Counted from the first letter of the stretch, positions 10,990-23,646 are shown. The stretch is DNA of 64,000 nt from Ottelia alismoides (GCA_037367405.1 JAZKJV010009777.1:93358-157357); one strand, 5' to 3'. Notes: a model not told the origin generated them from the letters alone. Translations and numbers: made by a program.

Positions 10990-12150
10990 TCTGTTTTTAG
11001 GCCTTCCCCAAGCGAAGTGCTTGAGGGAAGGGGATAGAGGTACCCTTCCTAGAAGAATGAGGGTCATGAGTGGATTTTTGAGCATTCATAATGCTGGAAT
11101 CCATGCAAACATCATCAATCTCAACAGATGGATTCAAAGGGGATACAAAAACCTTTCCTTTATTCATATTTTGATTTTTGAAGTTTTTTTCCATTTTTTG
11201 TATTTTTCTAAAAACATCCTCAGGTATAGGAGAGGACAAAACAATTGTCTAACTCTTGGTGGCATCAATACTACCGATAACATCTGAACTAGCGACATTA
11301 GTACCATGCTCTGGCATGGCATCTGGAAATTTGGTAGCACCAACACCACCATCTACAATAACTGGAGATGTAACAGCATCAACACCGTCGTTTGGATCAT
11401 CATCATTGGTGGCTTCAGCGCCACCATCATCACATGATTTGTGGCATCAACATGGCTCCTGATTTCATCTGGTGCCCTAGAATCTGCATTGGGATGCCGC
11501 CTAGACGAGTCTCCACCGACTGGCTTCCTACCGCTCCTAAGTGACACAAAATAAGCATCAAATAAATAATGAATGTCATCAAGAATATCACTAGGAGAGA
11601 CGGTCTATGTAGACTGTACCTTCTCAGATTCTCTTTAGATTGTTAGGGTTAGGTTCAATCTGTGCATGTATGACAGCCTTGCCCTTGATTATTTCACTCA
11701 TTTCCTACCGGAACTCATCCATATCTCACCAGAAGTTAGTTTGCTACTCGGAAAGTATGCAGGCGAGATCATCTAAGGTTGGGTTCTCATACGAGGGTGT
11801 ATGAGGATCGGATGAGTTGCCCCACTGAAAATGAGTATGGCTTTGCTATTGTTGCTGCTGGTGGTGGTGGTACGAATGAGGAGGGGGATGTGGGTACTAC
11901 GGATGAGGTTGTTGCTGCCTCCACTGTTGACCCTAGTATGAGGGTTGAGGACAGTGCTGTGGTTGCTGGGAGTATTGGGACTGTTATTGTTGGGCGCCCT
12001 GCCCTGCCTGTACCAGAGGTTGATGTTGGGATGAAGCACCTCCTATGGACCATCGGAAGCCTAGGTGGTCATGATGGATCCCGGCTACTGTTGGTACTGA
12101 GAGTACCAAATCCCGTTGACTTCCATCAATAGCTCCTACTGCTCGTGGAC
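10990..12150 (-). pseudogene. R1 gag C-terminal region remnant
   Basis: Contains SLRSGRKPVGG (11353-11547), a motif kept near the gag/protease junction of R2, R3 and R5, and IPFPQALRLGK (10997-11239), also shared with R3 and R5. The 11773-12140 part is rich in His/Asn/Ser codons arising from degraded CAG/CAA repeats, matching the Gln-rich stretch of R3 and R5 gag. It is cut at 12168 by R2. Confidence 0.72.
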
Positions 12151-13342
12151 TGGTGGGTGAAGAAACGTTGATGAATCTCAATTTCACCACCTTTATTCTT
12201 TCATTTTGGCCTTTGAATCCTAACAGAATGCATAAATATCTCATTAATTTCTCAAAATAAATATTCATTAATTTGTACCAAATATTATAAAATACTGCTT
12301 GTTATAGTATTTATTGCCAAAATTAAAGAATAAAGGAAAGAAAAGAAAAAGAGCGAAGTGTCAAGGACATTAAAGAGACCCTAACCCCTGAGACTCAATC
12401 ATCATGTCGACTTATTCGACAAGGAATAAAGTAGGGGGAGATAGGGCGGCTAAGTATACAGAAAACACAGACAAATCACACATATAGAATAGACCAATAA
12501 TTACTTTTTGTGAGCTATTTTATCCTTCATTATTTACACCTTAAATAAAGAAACTCTGTACATGAAAGTTATAGATAATAACATATAGAAAAATACAAAA
12601 TTTATTTCATGAAAAAATAATATAGAGTGTACATTTTATACACAGAATAAAATCCTAAAACCCAAACTTCACAGACCCATATCGCCCAAATAAAAACTCA
12701 AAATGTATCAAAATCAACCTTAATTTTATATAACTTTTAATAAGATATTTAATGAAGGTGTCTTCATATTTTTTTGAAGGCAAGGTCTGAAAGTTAAGTT
12801 TTGGACCCATATTGTACAATATACCCGAATAAAATATTCATTTTATTTATTCTTTATTATTTTATATTTTATATTTTTACAATACTGTAAGTATTATTTA
12901 AAGTATATGTACATAGTAAGACTAAAATAAAACCATAAATAAGACATTAAAATAAATTACTTATATAAAATACATAGATAAAATACCTATACTTATACCT
13001 ATATAAAATACTCATATATTTATTTAAGTATACATCTTATATCATAAAAAATAAATAAAATATCTTTAAGTATATAAAAATAAGTTGTAAACACATAAAA
13101 TAATATAAGAAAATACCGGAATTAAAAATACAATACAAAATAAAATATATAAAACATATGTAAATATACCTACAAAGGAAACCCTAAAAAGTACCTTGTA
13201 ATTAAACATCTCAAAAAAATAAATAAAAATACGCATAAAATACTACAGAAAATTAGAAATATTTTTTATTTTACAACTTAAAAATAATAAAATCAATTAG
13301 TATTTATTATCTATTTTCCAACGCATTTTAACCTTGGAATTT

Positions 13343-13370
13343 CCTGGTTGGTCCACGTGGACCAACCAGG
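13343..13370. promoter_or_regulatory. 28-bp perfect palindrome centred on CACGTG in the R2 LTR
   Basis: Each half is CCTGGTTGGTCCAC on its own strand, so the centre is a G-box (CACGTG). It lies about 230 bp upstream of the likely TATA box at 13601. The R3 LTR has a decayed relative (CACGTGG then GGTCCACG) at about 17997-18026, also roughly 230-250 bp upstream of its TATA box. Confidence 0.6.
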
Positions 13371-13600
13371 CGCGTCCTTTTGTTGACCTTGGTCAACTGT
13401 CTGGCCTACCCTCTGACTTCTATCAGAGCTTCATGAGGGTGCCACTTTGCCATTTTCTACACGCCTCCATCTTCACTCATTGCTCTTGAGATCACCACCT
13501 TCCTGTAGCCTCTTCATCCCTCATCTTCGCCCATCACCGAATCCTCACCAACCCCCGCTCCTTCTTACGCCATCGTCCCTCGAAAATAACCAAAATCCCG

Positions 13601-13610
13601 CATATAAATA
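13601..13610 (+). promoter_or_regulatory. Probable TATA box of the R2 LTR
   Basis: CATATAAATA in an otherwise GC-rich setting, similar in position to the R3 and R4 LTR TATA boxes. Confidence 0.5.
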
Positions 13611-15383
13611 TACCCCCAATGCCCTTTTTTGATTTTTGATCCATCTTCTTTGAGCTTTATCCCCTCAGATCGTGCCTGAAGGCTCCGCCTTGGTGACAGC
13701 AAGCGGCTGCCGTCGTCTACAACGAGGATAGCAAGTGGAGGAGGTGAATCCACCCCACTGCTGAAGCTCCTCTGATCGGTTCTTCTCTGGAGCCCCCAGG
13801 CTCTGTTGAGCATTATTTTCCTTGCATCTTAGGTACTCTCTTGCCCATATTTCCTCGCACGTGGAGGAGGCCCAGCTACTTGTCGGGCACATCGGAGGAG
13901 TAGAAGACTACCAGAGCTCGAAGGAACGACAGATCGAAGTTCCCTAGAGCGTTGTTTTGCTTGTTCTTGTAGAGCCCTCATCGTCATTCGATTAAGAACA
14001 ATGCTCCAGATCTAATTTGGACCGTTGAATATCCGCGAAGGGGTACGCGAAGGAGGCCACACGATCAGACATGTGGCGACTCCGGGATGGTTGGATCCCT
14101 AACGTTAAGTGGGTAAATTTCATAGACCCCCTTCGCCATTTTCATATTTGCTTAGAAGTCCTGTAAATATTTTATATAGTTCAAAAGTTTGTGGACAAAT
14201 TGCACGTAGCCCCTGACCTTTTTAGATATTACAATTTAGTCTCTATTGGAGTCACGTGCACGCGCACGTTTTATTTTGTATAAAATGCATGTAAAACCAT
14301 GTGGGTTGTTGTAATTGTCTTTTAATACGTAAAATTTAAATATCAGTGTTAAATTTTGGATGAAATTGCATTGAGACCCTCGTATTTATTTATATTTGCA
14401 ATTATGCCCCTGATGGGCCAACTATTTTTGTGGTATGTTTTCTATTTATTAAAAATATCTTCCATGAAGGAGTAAGTACCTGGATGCATGCTGGTTCATG
14501 CTATAAATTTACATTTGCATTTTATGCCCTTTTCCTATTTTCTAAAAATCACGGCCAGCCCCTAGTTTGTCTTAAAAAAGCCAAAAAAATATAAATTCAT
14601 TTTGAAAAATTCCCGAAAAAATATAGTATGCTTATTTAAGTATTATTAACCTTCAGACCAAAAATCACTAAGATAGAAAATAAAATTATTAAAAATTGAA
14701 AAATCCAACAAAACCTCTATAAAAAAATTATAAAATTCCCCCAAAAAATCCCAAAATAGTGTTTCCTATTTTGTATTTTTCTCTATGTTATTATATTTAT
14801 ATTAAAATTAATTTGGAGAAATTTTGATACTGTTTGGTATTTTTTGTCTCTATTTTAACTCCGACCTATTATTTTATCCCTCTTTTAAGGTATTTTTAAC
14901 TTTAAAAATATATAAATATTAATAAAATTTAAAAAACACAAAACAATAAAAAATATTTAAAACCCAAAAATATTTAATTATGCATTTTTGGCTATTTTAG
15001 TTATATTTATATCTATATTATATGTTATTGTATATATACTCTATATATAGCTATATTATATTTCTAAAAGAAAAATAAATTAAAATATAAAAATATAAAA
15101 AGAAAATATATAAAAAAATATAAAATTAAAAACAAAATGCAAAAATATAAAACTAAAATATAAAACTAAAAACCCACATCCGACACCCTACTCTGCTTGT
15201 CACTATACAACCATTTTTGTAGGGTTTATAATAAATTTTGATCCATATTGTATCTTTACTGCCTGATTTTTATTTGTGGGTTGATTATTGATTAATCGAG
15301 GTTTCGTTACGGTCGCTTCAACGACATTGTAGTCTCACATTGTGTAGACTACTCTAGGCCCTCACAAGATCTCGGTTTTCAAA

Positions 15384-15401
15384 TGGCACTATTGCCGGGG
15401 A
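15384..15401 (+). promoter_or_regulatory. R2 primer-binding site (decayed tRNA-Asp type)
   Basis: TGGCACTATTGCCGGGGA, two bases after the LTR end. It differs at three positions from the TGGCGCCGTTGCCGGGGA found in R3 and R4. Confidence 0.75.
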
Positions 15402-17052
15402 GCAACGGATTGTAGCACATTTTTTGTATATACAATTGTTCATTATTTACTTATATTTTCCTGCTTTTTCTTCTCTGATAACTAATTGACTGTTCTAACC
15501 CATTTTTCTTGCAAATCTTGCGAGGGATCACTTGATCAGGGCTATTTCATAGGAGGTGGGTGATCCCGAGGCGAGCGGAGGTCGACCTTCTCTTTGTGAG
15601 CCGACCAGGAGAGAGCAGGAGAGAAGAACATGGAATGAGGAAAAGAGCAAACTTAGTATAAAATTTTCCATTTTTCAGTGAGAGAGACTTAATTTCCGCA
15701 AAATAATTTGTAATTAAAGTGGATACTACTCTCTACACTACACGAGGTCTAGTGCCCAGGTGTCAGTTCACTTGGGGGCCTCGTACTAGATTTTCGTGTT
15801 TTATCGCCTATGTTTTATTTGTTTCTCATGATTTGAGCTTTCCACCTTTGTTTATATTTGTTTTCTATGAGTAAGCCCTTAGATAGTAGGTTGCCTGACT
15901 CAGTAGGTAGGTCCAAATCTCTAATAACATTGCATGTACCTATAGAAATACATGCTTGGACTTAGTCAAAATTAATTATCAATTATTTGGACTTGAGATC
16001 GAGCACCGATAGAAGTGCTATACAACGCTTGCAGGATCCGCCGTGGCGGACACCGATGCACTTCAGAGATCGAACTTTTGGATCTCATTTTTGAGTAATT
16101 AGCATTTGGTTCTTCCCGATAATAACAATTATTATTTAGGACACTTTCTCGCTTTTGCATAATGCCATATAATGTAATTATTTCAATTCCACCTTGCATC
16201 CCACATGGAGAGATGTGGGGAGAACTGTAAGTAATTCTATCTTTGCATGCATCATTAGTCACTAAGGTGAGATTGCCATCTTAGTGACGACTTGCACGGC
16301 TTTTCCATCCTCTCTCACTTATGTTCATATCACTTACACATGAAGGAAAATACAAAAGAAGTCATTAGACAACTTGCTTTGAACAATACTCAAAAAATGA
16401 AAACCCAAAAATTAAAAAAGGGGTTGCTAAATAAATTTGACCTTAATTAAAATTCGTAATGAACCAGTCATTGTTTTGGGTTCATAAAGCCCACATTATT
16501 TTCCGGTACACTCCAAACCGAGTGAGGCGCGATCCGCTAAGGATAAGAGCCCAAATCCCTATCTCTGGCGCCTTAATTATCACATGGGTTGGTGAAATAT
16601 TGGCGCTTCTATCGTATTTGACCGAGTAGGGCCTTGTCGAGCGCGGTGTTCCCACCTTGTGTTGAGAATCTGACTTGGTCTGAATACTGAGCTTAGGTCA
16701 TGCCCTCATGGGTGTGTCTGTCTCATTGGTTTGCGTCCGAGTAGGTCCTTGCACGCTCACGGGTGATTCCGTTGCGAGCGAGGTCTGAGGTATTGATTTC
16801 ACCTATTGGCTTCCTTTCTCTATTTCTTTGCTTGAGTAGCCACCCAGGCACGAGATCAAGGACCTTTTAGTGTGCATATCACATGTTACAAAGGAGGTAG
16901 AACAAGTACGAGGCACTTGATTGGCAGTACACACGCTCCTATAGGGTTAGCGCACTTAAGGACTTGTTATAAGATTGTCTGAAAATAACAATAAAATTAA
17001 AAAGATAAAAATAGCCAAACATTTACGGCTTCACATGTGTTGAGTGGGTGAA
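15402..17052 (+). other. R2 leader, first part
   Basis: Untranslated leader without a credible coding frame. It contains a block also present in the R4 leader: GCATCCCACATGGAGA at 16195-16210 followed by CTGTAAGT at 16227-16234. A short hairpin with 10-bp arms follows at 16259-16285. It ends with gtgaa (17048-17052), the target site of R3. Confidence 0.65.
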
Positions 17053-18248
17053 TGATGAATACTCATTCATCACTCTTTATTCTTATATTTTAGCTACAAA
17101 AACCTTTGCAAATGCATGTATATGTTTGTAAATACAAATAATTACCCAAAAGGCATGCATAGTGTAACAAGTAATAATTAGCATGTTTTTGTGCAAAAAT
17201 AAAAGAATTAAAAGAAAACGAGGGAAATATTTAGAATAAATATTGAGCAACCTAATCCCAAGGGAGGGCTCAGCATGGGCCTGACCGCATAAAAGCCAAA
17301 GTAGAGAGAGATAGGGAGCTCATGTGTGTAAATATACCTGTAAATATAATAAAAATATTTTCCTCCAAAAATAGAATAAAGTGGGCTTGTATATATTTGT
17401 ATATATTTGTAAATATAAAATCTAAATAAAAATAGAAAAATTAAAAAGAAAATAAAAATATCCACTTGTATATATTCACCTTGTACATAGAACACTTACC
17501 TATATTTATTTAACCTTGTAAATAAATAAATTAAAATCCCTAAAAATTTGTATATACTCCATCTTTTATGTTGTAAATAAATAAAATAAAAACCATAAAA
17601 ACAAAAACCAAAATAAAAAGAACAAAATTAAAAACCAAAAAGAACATTGTACATATACCATGTATATAAATGTATATAGCTATTTATTTTACACTTATAT
17701 ATAAATAAGAAAAATAAAATAAAAACATCAAATCATTCCTAATTTTATGCTATAAATAAATAAAATATAAAATGGGAATAAAAATGTACAAAAATAATTA
17801 ATTAAAAATCAAAAATAAAAAATCCATATTGTATATATACCTATATATAGCACCCTAGTGTAAATACCTTATTTTTATTTCGAAAAATTAATTAAAAATC
17901 ACAAAAAATAGAAAAAATTAAAATAAACATTTTTCATGTTTTGAGTTTTTAATAATTCGACCATTTTCTATTTTAAATCAATTTTTAAAACATTTCCACG
18001 TGGCCAGCCCTGATTGGTCCACGGGGACGTTGACCCCCCGGTCAACTCCCCCCCAGGACCACCGAGCCCCGGATCCGAGCCTGCGACCCGACTTCTCGAA
18101 TTTTTCCACACTCGACCCGACGCCCATATCCGCAAATCTCGGGCTCTCCTTCTTCCTGTGCATCCGAGAGCCTCGCCCGATCATCCGCGTGGGGATCCAC
18201 GCTTAGTGGAACCCTGCCCGACCTGTTCTTCTCGGACCTGCACTCACA

Positions 18249-18254
18249 TATAAG
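18249..18254 (+). promoter_or_regulatory. Probable TATA box of the R3 5' LTR
   Basis: TATAAG within CACATATAAGC, kept in the 3' LTR at 58600-58605. It is about 250 bp downstream of a CACGTG motif at 17997. A second candidate, GGATATAATAAGGGG near 19289, is also kept in both LTRs. Confidence 0.45.
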
Positions 18255-20561
18255 CTGAGCTCCGCCTCCCATTTCATGCATCTTTGGATCGTATCTCTCC
18301 ACCCCAGGACCTCCACAACCTCCGCGAGAGTGACAGCTCGCTCCCGGCCGTGTCGCAGCGAGGAAAGGGAGACCAGACCACTGATCCGGCAGCTACGCAC
18401 CGTCGTGCGCCGCCTGGAGGTGGTGCTCGAGCCTCGGACACCGACGGTCCTCGAGGCAAGGACCTGGAGCATCCCCGGCTCCTCCACAGTCGACAGCATC
18501 CAGTAGGTAGCCTTCTCTCTTTCCCTATTTCTCTAATTTTGCGTTTCGCCCAAATTCCCCCGTCGCCATTCGTCGTCGATTCCGACCACCCTAGCCACCT
18601 GTTCGATCATCAGAGTCGACCCACATATCCGGCTTCCCTCCGCGCACCTTCTCCACCCACTCATCCAACCCAGCTTGCATAGGAGCTGGGATTGGGGCTC
18701 CTTCGCCGTCGCTTCGCCGGAGCCCCTACGCCCCGCCGTACCGATCACCTTCACCTCCGCTTACAGGGTCGAGGCACTTTGCCCTCGACCCACGAGTCTG
18801 TTGTCGTGCTTTTCAGGTTCATCCAAGCCCATCTGAGGGCTCCGACTCTTTGGAGCAGCAACTCTTCCTCCGCCAGTGCCGCCGGAGCTCTCCAGAGCTC
18901 CTCGCCGTCATCAGAGAGGACCATTCGATGCAGGAGGCCAAGGCGCAGCTTCTCCGATCTTCAGCAGCCTCCGAGGAGGTCTCTAGCGCCCACACGAGCC
19001 CGGCGAAACTCGCCGGCGTCCAGTTCATCGAGGACCCTCCCCTACCGTCCGATTGACCTCCAGCTCCAGTTCAGATCTCAGACACCCATTTGAGGAGCTG
19101 CCAGCACCGTCAGATCCTTGGAGGAGTGATCGCGACCGTCGACTCAGCGAGGTTCACCCACAGTGTGCCAGCACCGTCAGATCAGCCACGTGGTGAGCCC
19201 GCAGCCGTCGATCTGACCCGAGGACCCTTCGTTGAGGCACCACCGCCCCTGACCGTTGGATCTCCACGTGGCGCTCATCCGTCCCTCGGATATAATAAGG
19301 GGTAAATTTCTTGTAGGCCCCCCTGTTTGTTTCTTTTATTAGTTAGTACTGTAAATATCGCATTCAGTTGTTTTTATTTTGGTACATTTGTATGTAGGAC
19401 CTCGTACTGTAGCTTATTTGCTTTTATGCCCCTGTGTGTAGTGGGACACGTGCTTCGACACGTGCGTTTTTGGATTAATTGCATGTATGGCCTTTATGTT
19501 TTAGGTTGTTAATGAATGAAGTTATACTTTTAGTATTTGCAGAAATACCCCTGTGAATGGTTTAATTGCGCATGTGCTTGATTTAGTGGGTAATTTACGC
19601 TGGAGCCCCTGGACTTTTAGTACGTGTTACTAAATAGTCCAGGAACTTTAGTTTTCTTGCAAATATGTCCCTGAGTGCCCAGGTCACGCGCCTCACGCGT
19701 GATTTCGTGGAGAAATTGCACTGGACCCCCTGAACTTTCTACTAATTACGTACAGGTCCCTTTGCATTGTACCTTTGTTTTTATTTTTAATAAAATAGCA
19801 AATTAACTCCAAATTCGATGAAAATTGGATACATGGCTCCTGCCATAGTGTAAAATTTTCTCTAATTTTTGGAGACATTTTTTATTATTTTTGTTATTTT
19901 TAAAAAATTCAAAAACACTCATTTTTGTTACTGTCTAACTCTAAAATTCACAAAAAATATTAAAACACCTCTAAAAATTACAAAAATTAGGTAGTGTTTG
20001 TTTTGCCTTGTTTGAAATTCTGACCAACTTTTGTCACTTTTGGATTTATAAATCCTATAAAAATCACAAAACCCCATAAAACACATAAAATTCTAATAAT
20101 TAAAAGAAAAATAAAAAAATAATAATTCTTGTGCCTAAATTTTCCTTGTGTTTTGATCTTTACAGGAAAATTACCTTCAGGTTTTAATAGGCCAATTTGC
20201 ATTTTAATTTGGCCCTTGAAACCTGACTGGACAGTACCTTGGTTTTTCTTCCTTGTTTGATTTTTATAAAATTCAATAAAAATCAGAAAAATATCAAAAA
20301 TTACCCAAAAATAGTAAAAAAATATAAAAAACATAAAAACATTTTTGTTTGAATTTTTGGGTGTATTTTGAGTAGTTAAATAATTCACCCAAGTTGCTTG
20401 ATTATTTGCTTTCTTATTTTCTTTATTAATTTAAAATTCTAAAAAAATATAAAAACATTAAAAATCCACCAAAAAAACCTTTTATTTTATTTTATTTTAG
20501 ACCACTTCGTAGGCTGCAAGGCCATCACGTGCTCCTTGTGTTCGACCCTGGTCGCTATAAC

Positions 20562-21351
20562 TAGGGATGAAAACGGATCGGATACGGATCGGATATGCCT
20601 ATTTCCATATCCATATTCGCTTCCTCTCTATCGAATACGAATACGGATACGGATATGATTCGGATATGCATTATGGAAACCATGTCCGTAAAATATGGAT
20701 ACGAATCCGAATCAGATATTTATCAAATCCGAATACGGATCGAATAAAGAGCGGATCCGAATATGGATCGAATAAAGAGCTAATCCAAATATGAATCGAA
20801 TAAAGAGTGAAATCTCAATATGGATCTAATAAACATGGAATCCGAATACGGATTGAATAAAGACCACATACGAATATGAATTGATTTTTATCAAAGTTCA
20901 TATGATTTTAAAAATAGCAATGAAATATACATAAGTTGCGTCATAACAAAAGGGAGTGTCGAGGTGACATGTATTCTTGACCGGAAGCAAAAAGGGAATA
21001 GGATTTCATAAATTTTGTTCGCGCCCATACCCAAAGAAATAGAAATTTATTAATATCGTTAATATATTGTATTATATAATGTATAATACTAATATAATAG
21101 CATAAGATTGTAGCTTACATTATATTAACTAATATATAAAATAATATCAAATATTGTATTCGGATATCCGGATCCGAATCCAGATATTCAAGCCATTACC
21201 ATATCCGTATCCGTATTCGGAAAATTTTTACAACCTATATCCATATCCGATCCGTATTCGATTAATATTCGGATACGGATATCCGTATCCGGTAATTTTT
21301 CGAATACGGTAAGCGGATATTCGGATATATCCGTATCCGTTTTCATCCCTA
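20562..21351. mobile_element. Non-autonomous hAT-type DNA element in the R3 5' LTR
   Basis: 790 bp with inverted ends TAGGGATGAAAACGGAT and a perfect 8-bp target duplication gctataac at 20554-20561 and 21352-21359. An 8-bp duplication with short inverted ends is the hAT signature. The 3' LTR lacks it (around 60905), giving an empty site, so it jumped in after R3 inserted. Both ends are packed with variants of GGATACGGATATCCG on both strands, the kind of subterminal repeat that hAT transposases bind. The centre (20880-21150) is AT-rich with no transposase. Confidence 0.9.
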
Positions 21352-21529
21352 GCTATAACAGGCTAATCCAATAGCCAGGACCGCTATTATTTTTCTTTGA
21401 TTTTTATCCTATTTTGGTCGTCTGATCTTAATTTTTCTTGATTGAACGAATCGTTTCCGAGATCCGGGTCGCAACGACCCTTGATCTACTATTTACCCGA
21501 GTGTCTTGGTGATTTTTCGGCCATCAGAA

Positions 21530-21547
21530 TGGCGCCGTTGCCGGGGA
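21530..21547 (+). promoter_or_regulatory. R3 primer-binding site (tRNA-Asp type)
   Basis: TGGCGCCGTTGCCGGGGA, three bases after the 5' LTR. This is the tRNA-Asp complement used by Athila/Tat elements. R4 has the identical 18-mer on the minus strand twice. Confidence 0.9.
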
Positions 21548-22459
21548 GCACAGCTTAGTAGTCTTTTTCTTTATTTTTCATTTTCTTTTTGTTTTCTTTT
21601 TCACGGCTTTCCACGGCTCTTTCTGAGTCCGCGGCTTTTCGCGGTTTTTTATTTATCTCTTATTTTTATTTTATTTTATTTTATTTTCCTTTCTTTTATT
21701 TTTGTTTTTGTTTGATTCTGCTTGTTTATTTTATTTGTCATTTTTGCACATATACCCTTGTTTAGTTTCCTGCCTTTATTTGATTATTTTATTTAGTTGA
21801 TAACACTCTGTTCCTTTCTTGCGAGGGCTCGAGGACCGAGGCGACGACTCTCGAGAAGCTGGCGCAACCGCGGGATTCGGAGGCGGCTCCTTTCTGCACG
21901 GAGCCGCATGAGAGCATTATAGAGTAGCTGAGTGGGAGAGGTTTAGTGTAGAGTAGCTTAGATTTTATTTTTGCTATCTGAATTGTTGTAATAACACAGG
22001 GACACTCAACAGGACTTGGACACTTTCTCGGGTCTGTTTCGCCGAGCACCGGTGTGGTCGGGGGACCCATTAGTTAGTTCGGTTTTTTTGCGGCTTTTTC
22101 GAGGTTTTTGTTTTTCGCTGCCTTTTACGGTTTCACGTGGTTTTTATCGAGCCCCTAGCCTTACGAATTTTTGGTTGACTGTGTTGTACTCAGTAGGATC
22201 CAAACACCTAATAGACTGCTTGTGCCTATAGTCCGTTAATTGGACCTAAGACTAATAAAAATAGCTGACTCATTTCCTTCGAACCTACGTGCCACAGCCT
22301 GCCCTGCTAAGCGCTGCTCCTGAACCCGATTTGTTAGGAGGAGGAGGGGTAGACCGAGACCGGACTCTTTGGATCGAAGGCTAGTGACCAGCTAGACGAT
22401 TCTTTCGAGTAGAAGTTGCCTGCTTAGGACTCGGTTTTCCGCTGCACCATATAGGTAGT
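21548..22459 (+). other. R3 leader, first part
   Basis: T-rich untranslated region then mixed sequence, with no supported coding frame. It ends with gtagt (22455-22459), the target site of R4. The leader resumes at 37114. Confidence 0.65.
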
Positions 22460-23494
22460 TGACGAGCCCGGAAAAGCCGCGATAAGAAATCGTTTTTATC
22501 GATCGTGCGTGAAAATAAATATGTCGTTCGTTGTAGGCGGCGATTCGGAAACAGTCAAGAAATAACCACAAAATAATGATTCAATTTTAATCTCGTGGTT
22601 TATGTTTATTTTACTTGGGCAAGTCCCAAGGTCGATCACAAGGAGGCAAAGGAGCAACCTAGATTAATGTCTATCCAATTTTTAATTCGGTTTTCAAGGC
22701 GGTATTTTTTTTTGGAATTTTTCAATGCAATATGAGATGCACAATGCAAATTCGGCCTACTTTAGGGACTAAAATGTAAAATACGTTTAAACAGTGTCCG
22801 AAAATTACGAAACTTGGCCGAGATGTAAAAAATGATGGAATAAGTGCACAGTAATTTTTTTGGAATTTTTAGATGCAAAATGAATTTTTTACGAATTGTT
22901 GAATGCAAACAAATTAATTTTCAATATCTAATTTTAATAAATATTAAACCTACGTTTTTTTGAGAACGAAAAATATCTAAGGTCTATCACTAGGTGATGG
23001 ATCCCTGAAAAATCCTAGATCACAAAAATGTGGGGTCTAATACCTATTAAAAATCAAACATTGAAATGCACAAAATGATTTTTACAGGGCAAATAATGCA
23101 TGCAAATACAATGATTTTTGGGCACAATGTTAATCAAAGAAATCTCTACAAAATGTGATTTTTGGGGAATTTTTTAAGCAACGGTTAATTAACTATGAAT
23201 TTCCGAGCACAGATTGGGTAAAATATCTCAATTTCCACAAAACAATTATTTATTAATTAACCGTCCGTCACAAAAATACCCACAATATGTCAAAGTGTAG
23301 AGAATTAATTAACCAACATCATGCTATTTTTGGATTAATAAAATAATGTAGAGAGAAGGTCCAAAACTAAGGGGGAACACAGGGGGGTAATTGCAATAAA
23401 TATAAATAACTAAATAAAAATAAAAATGCAGACGGGGACCTATATGTAATTACCAGTAGTTCGAGGGTCTTTATTGCAATTTTCATAGAGAGGC

Positions 23495-23646
23495 ACGTGC
23501 CCAGCACGTGCCCTCTGATCTTGAACTGGAATGGAAATAAGGGAACCTCAGAGGGGCTGTCTGCAATTTACCCAACGTCACGTGCAAGGCACGTGACTTG
23601 GGGCGGAGTGCTGAGGAAGTTTCCCCACGCACGTGCGGAGCACGTG
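23495..23646. promoter_or_regulatory. Three CACGTG doublets in the transcribed part of the R4 LTR
   Basis: CACGTG pairs start at 23495/23506, 23579/23590 and 23630/23641, each exactly 11 bp apart with the pattern CACGTGCnnnGCACGTG. They lie about 630-780 bp downstream of the TATA box on the minus strand. The same pairs occur in the middle copy (31730/31741, 31815/31826, 31866/31877) and right copy (35127/35138, 35212/35223, 35263/35274). Confidence 0.6.

Larger units (their letters stand above)
1..12168 (-). mobile_element. R1: degenerate Athila-type Ty3/gypsy retrotransposon, partial
   Basis: Oldest layer of the nest, on the minus strand. Reading leftwards from 12168 come the gag C-terminal region, protease, RT, RNase H, integrase, a non-coding spacer with hairpin/polypurine modules, the polypurine tract at 4800 and the 3' LTR, which leaves the window at base 1. 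Domain order PR-RT-RH-IN is that of Ty3/gypsy. The Athila assignment rests on the RT/RNase H wording (for example [21 protein letters not shown]) and on lack of a chromodomain. It is broken by frameshifts and by catalytic changes in PR, RT and IN, so it is inactive. R2 is inserted in its gag at 12169; the rest of R1 should lie right of the window. It resembles R3 in protein sequence more than R5. Confidence 0.88.
12169..15381 (+). repeat. R2 5' LTR
   Basis: About 3.2 kb, from TGATGAATC to TTTTCA. Profile: AT-rich opening, GC-rich middle (13320-14150) with a TATA box and a perfect palindrome, then a tail with alternating A/T-rich tracts. The opening is homologous to the opening of the R1 LTR. 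Open frames in the GC-rich part (for example 13565-13813 minus) show no family resemblance and are not called. Confidence 0.85.
17053..21526 (+). repeat. R3 5' LTR (4474 bp, including an inserted 790-bp element)
   Basis: Starts TGATGAATACTCATTCATCA and ends GGCCATCA just before the primer site. Without the hAT-type insert and one duplication copy it is about 3.68 kb, matching the 3686-bp 3' LTR. An A/T-rich first kilobase is followed by a GC-rich block from 18000. The apparent open frames in 18000-19300 (both strands) recur in the 3' LTR only because the LTRs are copies; no protein family is recognised. Confidence 0.93.

Noticed and set aside
20567..20794. Iteron-like repeats as a replication origin, and the 75-codon frame over them
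   Set aside because: Inverted ends and 8-bp duplication identify a hAT-type element; the frame is a translation of the repeats.
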